Source: JANXLS01 sp038227045
GTDB taxonomy: Bacteria; Planctomycetota; SZUA-567; H5-PLA8
Length of the DNA: 40,375 nucleotides
Assembly (NCBI GenBank): GCA_038227045.1
Contig: JBBRQD010000047.1
Location: forward strand, 1 to 40,375
Direction: 5' to 3'
Both the position numbers and the translations under genes were made by a program. Below are positions 24,277-32,373 of this stretch, in pieces (the stretch's first letter is position 1; every line of letters starts with the position of its first letter). The notes beneath the pieces are model-generated. The model did not search any database. It had not been told where the DNA came from and saw nothing but the letters and a program-made list of their open reading frames with translations.

Positions 24277-25494
24277 CTATCGCCAGAGGCGCTTGGAATT
24301 CCGCGACCGTTTCCTGGGGATGGGTGTGCGCGAGAAATGCCCGGTCTGCACCCCGTCCTTGATTTGATTCAACGCCACTTCAAGATCGGCGATTAAATTC
24401 GCTGCGCTTTGATAGCGCTCGCCCGGCCGCTTGCGCATGAGGCGGTTGAGAATTGTGTAGACCATCGGCGCCAGAGTCGAGTCGATTTTGGCCGGGTCTT
24501 CCGGCTCGTCGAAGACCTGGCGTTCCATGATCTCCTTGGCGTCCTTGCCGTTGAAAGGCACGCGCCCCAGCAGAATCCGGTAATACGTGATGCCCAGAGA
24601 ATACAGGTCGGAACGGTGATCGAGTTGCAATCCGCGCGCCTGTTCGGGAGCCATAAAATGAGGGGAGCCGAACACGCCGTCCGACTGGTCCGCCGACCCT
24701 TTTTCATTGGTCTGTTTGGCAATGCCGAGGTCCGCCAGGCGCACGTCGCCCGACTCCGTAAGCATCAGGTTGTCGGGCTTGATGTCGCAATGAACGATGC
24801 CGACTTTCTGCGCGTAATCGAGTGCCCGCGCGGCCTGCAGCGCAATCTCCGTCGCGCGATTCTGCGGCAGTGTGCGTCCGCCGGTGATCAGATCCTGAAC
24901 CGATCCGCCGTCTACATATTCCATCGAAAAATAATACGTGCCTTGATGCTCGCCCGAATCGTGAACCTGGACGATGTTGGGATGATTCAAGCGCCCGGCG
25001 GCGCGCGATTCGCGCAAAAAACGTTCGACGAACGTGCGGTCGCTGGTCAGTTCCGGCGAGAGAATTTTCAGCGCGACCTGGCGGCCAAGCGACAGTTGCA
25101 CCGCCTTGTATACCTCGCCCATCCCGCCCATCCCCAGGCGTTCGACAAGCTGATAGCCGCCGATTTTTTTGCCGGCCAGCGCGCCCTTGTCCGGGTCGCG
25201 TTCGGAGAGAAAATTAAAGAGCGTTTCACCCGCGCGAATCGCCGCACCGAATTCGAGCTCGATGGGTCCGTTCACGCGCCGGCCGTTCACGAAAGTTCCA
25301 TTGTGCGAGCTGAGGTCCGCGAGCGTATAGAAGCCATCGGCGAGTGTGATCGAAAAATGCCGGCGCGACGCCAGTGGATCGGTGATCACCAGATTGCAGC
25401 TCTGCAAACGGCCCACGACCACGGCGCCGCCAGGCGCGTCGAACGTGAAGCTCAAGCCCTTCTCATTTCCACGCTCGACAACTATTCTCGGCAT
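24277..25494 (-). CDS. FHA-domain serine/threonine protein kinase
   Basis: A 405-residue protein joining an N-terminal FHA domain (residues 1-95) to a eukaryotic-type kinase (about 112-375). FHA phosphothreonine-binding residues are visible: GRL, SRRHF (43-47) and SSHNGTFVNG. The kinase has GMGGMGEVY (Gly loop), K143 in VALKI, HCDIKPDN (catalytic loop, D237), DLG instead of DFG, and APEQARG. HCD in place of HRD makes it a non-RD kinase. There is no membrane helix, so it is cytosolic and lacks the usual PASTA or sensor tail. ATG at 25494 begins the FHA domain directly; the frame is open to 25560 across a repeat. Substrates unknown. Confidence 0.9.
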   Translation of the reverse strand: MPRIVVERGNEKGLSFTFDAPGGAVVVGRLQSCNLVITDPLASRRHFSITLADGFYTLADLSSHNGTFVNGRRVNGPIELEFGAAIRAGETLFNFLSERDPDKGALAGKKIGGYQLVERLGMGGMGEVYKAVQLSLGRQVALKILSPELTSDRTFVERFLRESRAAGRLNHPNIVQVHDSGEHQGTYYFSMEYVDGGSVQDLITGGRTLPQNRATEIALQAARALDYAQKVGIVHCDIKPDNLMLTESGDVRLADLGIAKQTNEKGSADQSDGVFGSPHFMAPEQARGLQLDHRSDLYSLGITYYRILLGRVPFNGKDAKEIMERQVFDEPEDPAKIDSTLAPMVYTILNRLMRKRPGERYQSAANLIADLEVALNQIKDGVQTGHFSRTPIPRKRSRNSKRLWR

Positions 25495-25524
25495 AACAGT
25501 CGATTCCAAGTCCTGCGATACATA

Positions 25525-25621
25525 GTTGAAGGTTTGCAAGTTGAAGGTTGAATACCTCAATTGTCAACCGACGTCGAACCAGGAACCTAAACTTTCAACC
25601 TTCAACTTGCAAACCTTCAAC
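25525..25621. repeat. Perfect 28-bp inverted repeat with 41-nt spacer
   Basis: The arm at 25525-25552 (GTTGAAGGTTTGCAAGTTGA...) recurs as an exact reverse complement at 25594-25621. The spacer is 25553-25593. It lies between the kinase start and the proC stop, both minus strand, so transcripts into the kinase would cross it. Such a perfect pair suggests a recent repeat insertion. Confidence 0.85.
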
Positions 25622-25625
25622 CGGA

Positions 25626-26474
25626 TTAATTTCCTTTTCCCAACTCCCGGCTGCGTTCGGCCGCGCGGCGGATTGCAGCGGCGATCGTCGATTTTACTCC
25701 GCCCGCGTCCATGTGTTCGATCGCAGCTTGCGTCGTGCCGTTCGGACTCGTCACACGGCGGCGCAGTTCCTGCGGCGACTCTTTCGTTTCGTCGAGCAAC
25801 TTCGCCGCGCCCAGCACGGTGCGCACGGCCAGCGCGCGCGCCTGCCCGGCATTGAATCCTTCGGCGACGCCCGCGTCGATCATCGCTTCAACCAGATAAA
25901 ACAGATACGCCGGACCGCTACCGGACAAGCCGGTCACGGCGTCCATCATTTTCTCGTCAACGCGCACGGTCATCGACGCCGACGCGAACAGCGCCTCGAT
26001 CGTTTCGATGTCGCGGCCCGTCGCGTGCGCTCCGCCCGCCACGGCGCTTGCGCCGAGGCCGACGAGCATCGGCGTGTTCGGCATGACGCGAATCACCCGC
26101 GCGCCGGGCGGCAATGTCTTTTCGAGACGCGCCGTCGAGACGCCCGCGCAGATCGACGCGAGAATATGCCTGTTCACATCGAACGCCGGCGCAATCTGCG
26201 AAATGACCGTCGTCACCAGTTGCGGTTTGACGCACAGCACCAGAATGTCGCCCGACGCCATGACGGCGAGGTTGTCTTCCGTCGCGCGCGCCCCGAGATT
26301 GTTGCGAAACAAGTCGCGCCGTTCTGCCGAGACATCGCTGGCAATCACATGGCGAGCCGCGATCACGCGCGATTGAATGATTCCGCGCACAAGCGCTTCG
26401 GCCATGTTCCCGGCACCCAATAGGCCCAGCGAGCGGCCTTTCAACAGATCGCTTTGGGAGGATGTGTGTTCCAA
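25626..26474 (-). CDS. proC: Pyrroline-5-carboxylate reductase ProC
   Basis: A 282-residue enzyme that reduces 1-pyrroline-5-carboxylate to proline with NAD(P)H. The Rossmann GAGNMAEALVRG, ILVLCVKPQ, VIRVMPNTPMLVG and the C-terminal TGLSGSGPAYLFYLVEAMIDAGV block are all standard. TVLGAAKLL and VTSPNGTTQAAI follow. TTG at 26474 has AAAGGAG four nt upstream and is my choice; ATG at 26495 is a simple alternative. It is 60 nt downstream of yggS, a pair found together in many bacteria. Confidence 0.93.
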   Translation of the reverse strand: MEHTSSQSDLLKGRSLGLLGAGNMAEALVRGIIQSRVIAARHVIASDVSAERRDLFRNNLGARATEDNLAVMASGDILVLCVKPQLVTTVISQIAPAFDVNRHILASICAGVSTARLEKTLPPGARVIRVMPNTPMLVGLGASAVAGGAHATGRDIETIEALFASASMTVRVDEKMMDAVTGLSGSGPAYLFYLVEAMIDAGVAEGFNAGQARALAVRTVLGAAKLLDETKESPQELRRRVTSPNGTTQAAIEHMDAGGVKSTIAAAIRRAAERSRELGKGN

Positions 26475-26534
26475 CGGACTCCTTTCGACTCGCATGAGAG
26501 CCATGATACTAGCCGACGCTCGCAAATTTTCAAT

Positions 26535-27275
26535 TCATTCAAAGAGCGCCGAACCGATTCGCACAAGGGTCGCGCCTTCCGCGATGGCAATCTCAAAATC
26601 TTGCGTCATGCCCATCGATAATTCAGTAAGCGGATGCGGATAAATTTTCGCGGCGTTCGCATCTTCGAGCAACACGCGCAACCGCTTGAATACGGGCCGC
26701 GAAACCGGTTCCGGGTTTTCGGCATACGGCGCCATGCACATCAGTCCAACGATGCGCAGCGTGCGAAGCTCGCCGCATTTTTCAAGCAGTTCGACAAGCG
26801 TCTCTTTTTCAGGAGGCAGCCCATATTTGCCATCCTCAAGAGCGGCGTTGATTTCAATCAAGCCTCGAATCGAAAATTCCACGGCGCCGTTTTGCGCCGC
26901 GATTTTGCAAGCTTCCTTTTCGAGTTCCAACGCAACGCGAACCGAATCGATTGAATGGATTGTGTGAAAAAGCATGGCTGCCTTGCCGGCTTTATTCGTC
27001 TGAAGATGGCCGATCAAATGCCAGCTCAGCGACTCGTTCGACAGCGCCTCGATTTTGCGCTCGGCATCCTGCACGCGCGATTCGCCGAGATCCGCAACGC
27101 CCAGCCGGATCAGCGCGGCGGTTTCATCGTTCGTCGCGTATTTCGTGACACCGACAAGCGTGACGGAACCCGGATCGCGCGCCGCTTTCGCCGCGGCCTC
27201 ACACATGCGCGCACGCACCGTTGACAGATTGCGCGCAATTCTTTCTTCGGGAATGGAGTCGCCTGTTTTACGCAA
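26535..27275 (-). CDS. yggS: YggS/PLPBP family pyridoxal phosphate homeostasis protein
   Basis: A 246-residue PLP-binding protein with alanine-racemase-like barrel and no known catalysis; it buffers PLP. The PLP lysine is in VGVTKYATN, followed by GESRVQDAERK and WHLIGHLQTNKAG. MGMTQDFEIAIAEGATLVRIGSALFE is the usual C-terminus with the phosphate-binding residues. TTG at 27275 has AGGA eight nt upstream. proC follows, as in many genomes. Window genes tied to PLP: pdxJ and the BioF-like enzyme. Confidence 0.93.
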   Translation of the reverse strand: MRKTGDSIPEERIARNLSTVRARMCEAAAKAARDPGSVTLVGVTKYATNDETAALIRLGVADLGESRVQDAERKIEALSNESLSWHLIGHLQTNKAGKAAMLFHTIHSIDSVRVALELEKEACKIAAQNGAVEFSIRGLIEINAALEDGKYGLPPEKETLVELLEKCGELRTLRIVGLMCMAPYAENPEPVSRPVFKRLRVLLEDANAAKIYPHPLTELSMGMTQDFEIAIAEGATLVRIGSALFE

Positions 27276-27308
27276 AAGCGTTATCCTGAAAAGTGAGTGC
27301 TGTGTCCT

Positions 27309-27323
27309 GAGTGCTCGGCACTC
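27309..27323. repeat. Short hairpin, GAGTGC-TCG-GCACTC
   Basis: A perfect 6-bp stem with a 3-nt loop in the divergent gap before the acyl-CoA dehydrogenase. A partly shared word, AGCACTCAGGAC, appears inverted here and directly near 37397-37408 before sdhA. Confidence 0.4.
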
Positions 27324-27344
27324 CTTTTAAGAAGGATATCAAAC

Positions 27345-28541
27345 ATGAACCTTGCCTACAACGCCGATCACGACAGCTTTCGCGAAGCGGCACGCGAATT
27401 TGCCGCGCGCGTCGTCGCGCCCGGATTGCGCGAACGCGACGCGGACGCCAAGGCCGATGCCTCCATCTATAAGAAGATGGGCGAAGAAGGCTTTCTCGGA
27501 TGTAGCATTCCACAGCAATACGGGGGGCTGGGACTCGACTACCACACGCTTGCGATTGCCAGCGAGGAGTTCGAATACATCGATTCATCCGCGCGCGTGA
27601 TTCTCTCCGTCCACAACGGGCTGCACTCGCTCGCGCTTTTGCAGTGGGGCACCGAGGCGCAGAAACAGAAATATCTCGTGCCGCTCGCGCGCGGCGAAAA
27701 ATTATCGACGTTCTGTCTGACCGAACCCGCTGCCGGAAGCGACGTCGCAGGCATTCAGTCGTTCGCCGAAAAAAAAGACGGCCGCTACGTGCTGAACGGC
27801 GAAAAAATCTGGATCAGCCTCAGCACGGTGGCCGACCAATATCTCGTGATGGCCTACATCGACCGCGACAAGCAAGCAGCGCGCGACCAGAGCGGCATCG
27901 CGGCGTTCATTGTCGAGCGAAATTGGAAAGGCGTCGCGCCTTATGAATTGCACGGAAAGCTGGGCGTGCGCGCCGGCATCACCGGCGGCGTCGCGTTTCA
28001 AGACGTTGAAATTCCGGAAGAAAACATGCTTGGGATGCCGGACGAGGGTTTCAAGATCGCGATGTCGGCGCTGGACAACGGTCGCTACACTGTCGCCGCG
28101 GGAGCGGTCGGATTGATCCGGGCAAGCCTCGATGCCAGCGTGAAATATTGCCACGAACGCGTCGCCTTCAAACGCGAAATCGGCAAGCACGAGCTCGTAC
28201 AGCAGATGCTCGCATCGATGGCGCAGAGCCACGATATCGGCGATCTGCTCGTGCGAAAATGCGGCTGGATGAAGAACACCGGCCAGCGCTGCACGCGGGA
28301 AGTCGCGATGGCTAAATGGACGAACACCGTCGCCGCGCAAACCGCCGCGGACCACGCGATCGAGATCCACGGCGCATACGGTTTCAGCAACGAATTCCCC
28401 GTCGAACGGTTCTGGCGCAACAGCCGCGGCGCGGTGATTTACGAAGGCACAAAAGAAATTCAACAAATCATCCAGGCCGAATACGCATTGGGCTACCGCA
28501 AAAACGGTCCGCTGCGCTGCGAACTGCCCGCGTTCAAATAG
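27345..28541 (+). CDS. Acyl-CoA dehydrogenase
   Basis: A 398-residue FAD enzyme of the acyl-CoA dehydrogenase superfamily. FCLTEPAAGSDVAG and YVLNGEKIWIS are the FAD/substrate blocks, GMPDEGFKIAMSALDNGR a mid-domain block, and the C-terminal QTAADHAIEIHGAYGFS with VIYEGTKEIQQIIQAEYAL contains the catalytic glutamate (YEGT). A short- or branched-chain substrate is likely from the YEGT position, but the chain length is not fixed. ATG at 27345 has AAGAAGGA upstream. No ETF or thiolase genes are nearby. It is divergent from yggS across a short repeat. Confidence 0.92.
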   Translation: MNLAYNADHDSFREAAREFAARVVAPGLRERDADAKADASIYKKMGEEGFLGCSIPQQYGGLGLDYHTLAIASEEFEYIDSSARVILSVHNGLHSLALLQWGTEAQKQKYLVPLARGEKLSTFCLTEPAAGSDVAGIQSFAEKKDGRYVLNGEKIWISLSTVADQYLVMAYIDRDKQAARDQSGIAAFIVERNWKGVAPYELHGKLGVRAGITGGVAFQDVEIPEENMLGMPDEGFKIAMSALDNGRYTVAAGAVGLIRASLDASVKYCHERVAFKREIGKHELVQQMLASMAQSHDIGDLLVRKCGWMKNTGQRCTREVAMAKWTNTVAAQTAADHAIEIHGAYGFSNEFPVERFWRNSRGAVIYEGTKEIQQIIQAEYALGYRKNGPLRCELPAFK

Positions 28542-28549
28542 AGAAAGTG

Positions 28550-28645
28550 GTAGGGCCGTCCCGGCCCTACATTATTAGTTGTATTCAAAATAATGTCGCC
28601 AGTACATCATAAGGGACTGAGACTGTTGGGGCAGGACGCCCCAAC
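28550..28645. repeat. Two intergenic GC hairpins (GTAGGGCCG and GTTGGGGC)
   Basis: GTAGGGCCG (28550-28558) pairs with CGGCCCTAC (28562-28570) around TCC. GTTGGGGC (28625-28632) pairs with GCCCCAAC (28638-28645) around 5 nt. Both lie in the gap between the acyl-CoA dehydrogenase stop and folP and could stop or pause transcription. Confidence 0.75.
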
Positions 28646-28657
28646 CATTTTCTCAAA

Positions 28658-29473
28658 ATGAATTCAACCAATCCTAATCGTACAAAAATCATGGGCATCC
28701 TGAATCTCACGCCGGATAGTTTTTCCGACGGCGGCAGATTCAAGGATGTTCAAGAAGCCATCGATTGCGCGTTGCAGATGACCGCTGACGGCGCCGCGTT
28801 CATCGACATCGGCGCGGAATCGACGCGCCCCGGCAGCACGGCCGTTGCGCCGAAAGAACAACTCGCGCGCATGCTGCCCGTGTTAAAAGGACTCCGCGCG
28901 AAAACTGCGGCCGAGATCAGCATCGACACACGCAGCGCCGAAGTGGCGGAAGCGTGTTTGGACGAAGGCGCGAATATTGTTAACGATGTCTCCGCGCTGA
29001 GGCACGATTCCGCAATGGCGGACTTGCTGGCAAAACGGAACTGCGGCGTGATTCTGATGCACATGCTCGGCACGCCGGAGACGATGCAGGACAACCCGGT
29101 TTATGAAAACGTGATCGGCGACATTCTGACATTTTTCAAATCGAGACTGGCCGCGTGCGAACGCGCCGGAATCGCGCCGCCGCGCGTCTGGCTCGATCCC
29201 GGTATTGGATTCGGAAAAACGTTCGAGCATAATTTGGAAATCGTGCGAAGATTCGACGCGTTCGGCGCGTTGAATCGTCCCGTCGTCGCCGGCGTTTCGC
29301 GCAAAGGATTTCTGGGCCGTTTGAGTGGCGAGAGCGATCCGTCCCGGCGCGACGAGGCATCCATTGCTGCGGGGCTGTTTCTCGCACGAAAAGGCGCGGC
29401 CATATTGCGCGTTCACGATGTAGCGGGACACGTTTCCGCGCTAAAGGTGATGGAGTCGCTCGAGTCATTGTGA
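28658..29473 (+). CDS. folP: Dihydropteroate synthase FolP
   Basis: A 271-residue TIM-barrel enzyme that joins p-aminobenzoate to dihydropterin pyrophosphate in folate synthesis. MGILNLTPDSFSDGG is the first signature and AAFIDIGAESTRPGS the second. The N in VNDVSALRHD, the M/H in ILMHMLGTP and LDPGIGFGKT complete the active site. VVAGVSRKGFLGRLSG has the sulfonamide-site lysine. It heads a plus-strand set with cdaA, a conserved pairing in several phyla, 108 nt upstream across two hairpins. Confidence 0.95.
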   Translation: MNSTNPNRTKIMGILNLTPDSFSDGGRFKDVQEAIDCALQMTADGAAFIDIGAESTRPGSTAVAPKEQLARMLPVLKGLRAKTAAEISIDTRSAEVAEACLDEGANIVNDVSALRHDSAMADLLAKRNCGVILMHMLGTPETMQDNPVYENVIGDILTFFKSRLAACERAGIAPPRVWLDPGIGFGKTFEHNLEIVRRFDAFGALNRPVVAGVSRKGFLGRLSGESDPSRRDEASIAAGLFLARKGAAILRVHDVAGHVSALKVMESLESL

Positions 29474-29490
29474 CGATAAAATGAAATGTA

Positions 29491-29569
29491 GGACGGGCTG
29501 CCAGCCCGTCCAGGAACAACTCATAATCGTTGATTTAATCGGGACACGGGACGGACTGGCAGTCCGCCC
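29491..29569. repeat. Pair of GGACGG hairpins in opposed orientation
   Basis: GGACGGGCT (29491-29499) / AGCCCGTCC (29503-29511) form a 9-bp stem with a 3-nt loop. GGACGGACT (29549-29557) / AGTCCGCCC (29561-29569) form a second with one G-T pair. They are related to each other, one inverted, and both lie between folP and cdaA. Confidence 0.75.
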
Positions 29570-29580
29570 TACGGAAAATA

Positions 29581-30441
29581 ATGACTCGTCTTTCAGAACT
29601 CATTCGGCGCATACAGGACACCCCGCTGACCGGCCCCGGCGCGGTCGTGGAGGTCGTACTGCTTGCGGCTGTGCTGTATTTGCTGCTGCGCTTTCTGCGC
29701 GGTTCGCGCGGCGCGGGCGTGATGCGCGGCATGCTGGTGCTCGCCGTCATCTCGATCGGCGTGGTGTTCGTGGCCGCGCGCGCGTTTCAGCTCGAACACA
29801 TCGTCTGGGTCTTCGAACGTCTCGCGGCGCTGTCGATTCTCGGCGGCATCATTATCTTTCAACCGGAACTGCGCCGTGGACTGCTGCGCCTGGGCGTCAA
29901 TCCGTTCATCGGAAAATTCGTGCGCGCCGATTCGCCCGCGATCAACGAAATCGTCGAAGCTTGCGAAAGTATGAGCAAGAGAAATTGCGGTGCGTTGATT
30001 GCGATTCAACGCCAAATCCCGCTGGTCGACTATGTCGAGCGCGGCACCGTGATGAACTCCGACATCACCCGCGAGTTGCTCGAAACAATCTTTTACAAAG
30101 GCACGATTTTGCACGACGCCGGCGTCATCGTCGTCGGCAACCGCATCGCCGCCGCGGGTTGTCTGTTCCCGCTCTCGGAGAACGCCGAACTGTCCAAATC
30201 CATGGGCACGCGCCACCGCGCTGCACTGGGGTTGACTGAAGAGAGCGACGCGGTGACCGTCGCCGTCAGCGAGGAAACCGGCCGCATTTCGCTGGGGGTC
30301 GAGGGAAAATTGATGCACGGTTTAACGCCCGACGAATTGCGCAAACAACTGAGCGTGCTGTGCCTGGAAGCGGTCGAGGGAACGCTGCCGGCGGGTGGCG
30401 GATCGAATCGGTTCATGAAGCGGGAAGAAGAACAGGTCTGA
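29581..30441 (+). CDS. cdaA: Diadenylate cyclase CdaA-like, DGA motif changed to DAG
   Basis: A 286-residue membrane-bound c-di-AMP synthase candidate. Hydrophobic segments cover residues 21-38, about 49-66 and 80-93; the DisA_N cyclase domain spans about 110-270. GALIAIQRQ, ILHD and GTRHRAALGL are in register with CdaA. RHR is intact (211-213). The catalytic DGA motif reads D179-A180-G181 (HDAGVIV), so the aspartate is kept but the glycine and alanine are exchanged. Codons are GAC GCC GGC. The neighbouring YbbR-domain gene, CdaA's usual regulator, supports the assignment. Activity is likely but unproven. Confidence 0.82.
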   Translation: MTRLSELIRRIQDTPLTGPGAVVEVVLLAAVLYLLLRFLRGSRGAGVMRGMLVLAVISIGVVFVAARAFQLEHIVWVFERLAALSILGGIIIFQPELRRGLLRLGVNPFIGKFVRADSPAINEIVEACESMSKRNCGALIAIQRQIPLVDYVERGTVMNSDITRELLETIFYKGTILHDAGVIVVGNRIAAAGCLFPLSENAELSKSMGTRHRAALGLTEESDAVTVAVSEETGRISLGVEGKLMHGLTPDELRKQLSVLCLEAVEGTLPAGGGSNRFMKREEEQV

Positions 30442-30463
30442 AATGGGTTTATCGGCGGTCTAC

Positions 30464-30572
30464 TTAATCGCGGATGAACGCAAATAAACGCGGATTACCG
30501 CAAATGGAGTTAAGGCGTACTCTCATTTTTATCTGCGGTAATCTGCGTGTGTCCGCGTTTATCTGCGATTAA
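30464..30572. repeat. Imperfect inverted repeat, GCGGATTACCGCA type
   Basis: Arm 30464-30502 is repeated inverted at 30534-30572 (39 nt each, 32 of 39 positions pairing as Watson-Crick). It lies between the cdaA stop and the YbbR start. Related single-arm words occur at about 17320-17350 and 18615-18640. Confidence 0.75.
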
Positions 30573-30612
30573 GTTGGGCCTGGAATTTAATGATTTCGGC
30601 GAGGCGTTTCAA

Positions 30613-31650
30613 ATGCGCATGCGTTACATGACGGCTCTATCGTTGTTCGGCCGCTTCCTGCGCGTCGTTTTCATCGACGATCCGGGCTTGAAATTAATTT
30701 GCATCGGCCTCGCGTTCCTGATGTGGTTTTACATCGACGGCGAACTGATGAGCCAGAAGGAATACGATTTGCAATTGAAGCCTTCGGACATCGCCAAGAC
30801 GGATTCGTTGGAAATTGCCAGCCCGGGTACGCTGCCGAAATTCAAGGTCACGGTGCGCGGCCCGCGCCGGAATATCGAGTTCTGGCCGCGCGAGAATCTG
30901 CGCTTCAGACGCAAACTGCTGGAGAACGCGCGCGCCGGGCGCAACGCCGTGGTTGTCTCCGCACCGGATGTCGAAGCCGAAAATTTCACGATCGTCTCCG
31001 TCGAGCCACGGGATCCCGAAGGAGCATTCGTCGAACTGGTCTCAACGGCGACGGAGATGAAAAACGTCCGGGTCCGCACGCGCAATCGGCCGAAGAACGA
31101 ATTCCTGGTGGGCCAGCCCACGGTCACGCCGGCGCAAGTGCGCGTCAAAGGCAGCGCGGACGACCTCGCCGCGATTGGCGAAGTATGGACGGAGGAAGTC
31201 GACCTCGCCGGAGCCGAAAAAGACGTCAATCTCGAAGTGCCGATCGCCGAACACATGGACATTGCCGACCGAATCGTGAAAATTCAATGCGACGAAAAGG
31301 TCCGCGTGACGGTGCCGATCGATCCGCGAAAAGCGGTGCTGATGCAGACGCTCGACGTCTGGGCGCGTGTGCCGCCGGGCCTGGCGATGCGAGTCGTCCC
31401 GCAAACCGTGCAGGTCGAGGTCGTCGTCGAGGACCGCGACGTTAAGGAACCGGGGCTGCTGTCGAAGATTTCGTTGTATGTCGAATGGCCTGGCGCGTGG
31501 GATCGCCCGAAAGACGCCAAGGCCGTGCTGGGCCCGATCCCGGTTCAGGTCAAAGTATCGGCACCGCCGCGCGTGCAGGTGCGCGGCGTCAACAACGGAC
31601 CGCTGCCCACGGTTGAAGTCATGGGCGCGCTTGCGGGAGGATTGCAGTAA
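30613..31650 (+). CDS. YbbR-domain protein, CdaR-like
   Basis: A 345-residue membrane-anchored protein. One N-terminal helix (LKLICIGLAFLMWFYID, residues about 24-40) is followed by an extended extracytoplasmic part made of YbbR-type beta repeats: VRVKGSADDLAAIGEVWTEEVDL is the characteristic segment. In Firmicutes CdaR binds and regulates CdaA, the gene just before. ATG at 30613 follows GAGG; frames upstream pass through the repeat. It overlaps pdxJ by one base (TAATG). Confidence 0.7.
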   Translation: MRMRYMTALSLFGRFLRVVFIDDPGLKLICIGLAFLMWFYIDGELMSQKEYDLQLKPSDIAKTDSLEIASPGTLPKFKVTVRGPRRNIEFWPRENLRFRRKLLENARAGRNAVVVSAPDVEAENFTIVSVEPRDPEGAFVELVSTATEMKNVRVRTRNRPKNEFLVGQPTVTPAQVRVKGSADDLAAIGEVWTEEVDLAGAEKDVNLEVPIAEHMDIADRIVKIQCDEKVRVTVPIDPRKAVLMQTLDVWARVPPGLAMRVVPQTVQVEVVVEDRDVKEPGLLSKISLYVEWPGAWDRPKDAKAVLGPIPVQVKVSAPPRVQVRGVNNGPLPTVEVMGALAGGLQ

Positions 31651-32363
31651 TGGCGAAACTGGGAGTGAACATCGATCACGTCGCGACGGTACGGCAGGCG
31701 CGGCGCACATACGAACCCGATCCCGTGTGGGCCGCCGCCGAAGCGGAGCTTGGCGGCGCGGATCAGATCACGGTTCATCTGCGCGAAGACCGCCGGCACA
31801 TTCAGGACCGCGACGTAGAGATTCTGATTCGCACGGTTCAAACGCGCGTGAATCTGGAAATGGCCGTGGCCAGCGAAGTATTGTCAATCGCGCTTAAATT
31901 GAAGCCGCACTGCGTCTGCCTCGTTCCGGAAAAGCGCGAGGAAGTCACGACCGAAGGCGGGCTGGACGTGGCCGGATCGCTCGAACGCGTTCAAGAGACC
32001 GTCAAGAAGCTTGCGGGTGCCGGCATCGACGTCAGCCTGTTCATCGATCCCGACCCCAGGCAAATTGAGGCGTCGGCGAAATCCGGCGCCCCCTTTATAG
32101 AACTGCATACCGGATCGTACGCGGATGCGCGGGGAGAAATCCAGATTGCACGGCAGTTGGACGCTTTGCGCGAGGGCGCGCGGCTGGCGATTGAGCGCGG
32201 CTTGCGCGTAAACGCGGGACACGGCTTGAACTATCGAAACGTTCAAGCGGTAGCGACGCTACCGAAGATGGAGGAGCTCAACATCGGCCACGCAATTATT
32301 GCGCGCTCGATTTTTACCGGTTTGCGCGAAGCCGTGCGCGAAATGAAAGCCTTGATAAAATAG
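31650..32363 (+). CDS. pdxJ: Pyridoxine 5'-phosphate synthase PdxJ
   Basis: A 237-residue TIM barrel that condenses 1-deoxyxylulose-5-phosphate and 3-amino-2-oxopropyl phosphate to pyridoxine phosphate in the DXP-dependent B6 pathway. LGVNIDHVATVRQARRT, GGADQITVHLREDRRHI, CLVPEKREEVTTEGGLDV, VSLFIDPD and LRVNAGHGLNYRNV are the strongly conserved blocks. ELNIGHAIIARSIFTGL closes the barrel. Length equals the family. The ATG overlaps the previous stop by one base, so translation is coupled. Confidence 0.97.
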   Translation: MAKLGVNIDHVATVRQARRTYEPDPVWAAAEAELGGADQITVHLREDRRHIQDRDVEILIRTVQTRVNLEMAVASEVLSIALKLKPHCVCLVPEKREEVTTEGGLDVAGSLERVQETVKKLAGAGIDVSLFIDPDPRQIEASAKSGAPFIELHTGSYADARGEIQIARQLDALREGARLAIERGLRVNAGHGLNYRNVQAVATLPKMEELNIGHAIIARSIFTGLREAVREMKALIK

Positions 32364-32373
32364 GATCTAAATC

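Noticed and set aside
24409..25551. Plus-strand frame opposite the FHA-kinase
   Set aside because: Shadow of a gene with complete FHA and kinase motifs.
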